From contig JADGNL010000043.1 of assembly GCA_017883495.1 (NCBI GenBank), forward strand, positions 1 to 5,334: a stretch of DNA of 5,334 bases, in the 5' to 3' direction. The notes beneath the pieces were generated by a model. It was given only the letters and a program-made list of their open reading frames with translations, did no database searches and was not told the DNA's origin. Both the position numbers and the translations under genes were made by a program. This DNA is from Methanomicrobiales archaeon (GTDB lineage: Archaea > Halobacteriota > Methanomicrobia > Methanomicrobiales > Methanospirillaceae). Below, piece after piece: positions 5,211 to 5,334 of this stretch; position 1 is the first letter of the stretch, and each line of letters starts with the position of its first letter.

Positions 5211-5334
5211 TCCGGAAGCTCGAGAGGACGGTCTGAAGGTCGGCCGTGAGCGCGTCGGACGCCTCGGGCAGGGCGAAGAGGTTGAACGAGTACCCCGTGT
5301 CGCCGATGACCGTGACCACGAGCGTGCTCCTGTA
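5194..5334 (-). CDS. C-terminal end of an unrecognised protein, 5' part off the window
   Basis: The minus strand is open from the window edge to TAG at 5194-5196, giving the last 46 residues of a protein. It begins YRSTLVVTVIGDTGYSFNLF, continues ALPEASDALTADLQTVLSSF and ends RTDGSR. The pattern is strand, turn, strand (GYSFNLFALP), then a helix ending in LSSFR. It recalls the C-terminal end of PsbP- or DcrB-like extracytoplasmic domains, which often finish with a helix and an SF(R/K) motif. That likeness is from memory and weak. Codon use has the G/C-rich third positions of the other genes here, which supports coding in this frame over the open plus-strand frame. The gene is convergent with the ATPase. 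Function cannot be assigned from this fragment. Confidence 0.6.
   Translation of the reverse strand, partial: YRSTLVVTVIGDTGYSFNLFALPEASDALTADLQTVLSSFRTDGSR

Noticed and set aside
5092..5334. Open plus-strand frame from ATG 5092 to the window edge (MLLPFGDHCSLAL...).
   Set aside because: It is arginine-rich with no ribosome binding site and lies opposite the minus-strand C-terminal fragment, whose sequence is more protein-like.

Overview
This is a GC-rich window that probably comes from a methanogenic euryarchaeon, with Methanomicrobiales-type organisms (Methanoculleus/Methanofollis/Methanoregula) as the best guess. The evidence is indirect. Promoter-like sites are archaeal TATA boxes placed about 26 bases before the presumed transcript starts, one gene appears leaderless, and a TTTTT tract right after a stop fits archaeal oligo-T termination. 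The proteins also look like those of GC-rich methanogens. No rRNA, tRNA, CRISPR array, insertion sequence or phage gene is visible.

Layout from left to right. (1) Positions 1-881, plus strand: a 5'-truncated BMP-family substrate-binding protein. (2) Positions 878-1156, plus strand: a small HicB-like protein translationally coupled to it through a GTGA overlap. (3) Positions 1172-1458, minus strand: a small lipoprotein made of NNPP repeats. Its reading frame is broken at a five-G tract (1251-1255) and ends early at 1243, but the repeats continue in a shifted frame to a TAA at 1172-1174, followed by a T5 tract. (4) Positions 1578-2306, minus strand: a class I SAM-dependent methyltransferase of unknown substrate. 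(5) Positions 2307-2468: a divergent promoter region with an imperfect 20-bp palindrome. (6) Positions 2469-5054, plus strand: a complete P-type cation ATPase of the Mg2+-transporting (MgtA/MgtB, type IIIB) kind. (7) Positions 5194-5334, minus strand: the last 46 codons of a gene that enters from the right, convergent with the ATPase, with its stop codon in the loop of a strong hairpin.

The genes do not form one obvious pathway. Two concern the cell envelope or transport directly (the BMP solute receptor and the cation ATPase), and the repeat protein is probably anchored on the outer face of the membrane. The BMP gene and the HicB-like gene are the only pair that looks like an operon. The methyltransferase and the lipoprotein run in the same direction but are separated by 119 bases, and the lipoprotein has its own promoter.

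I see no clearly new multi-gene system. The most interesting element is the repeat lipoprotein, whose full length depends on one base in a homopolymeric tract. It could be a phase-variable surface protein, a decaying gene or a sequencing error.
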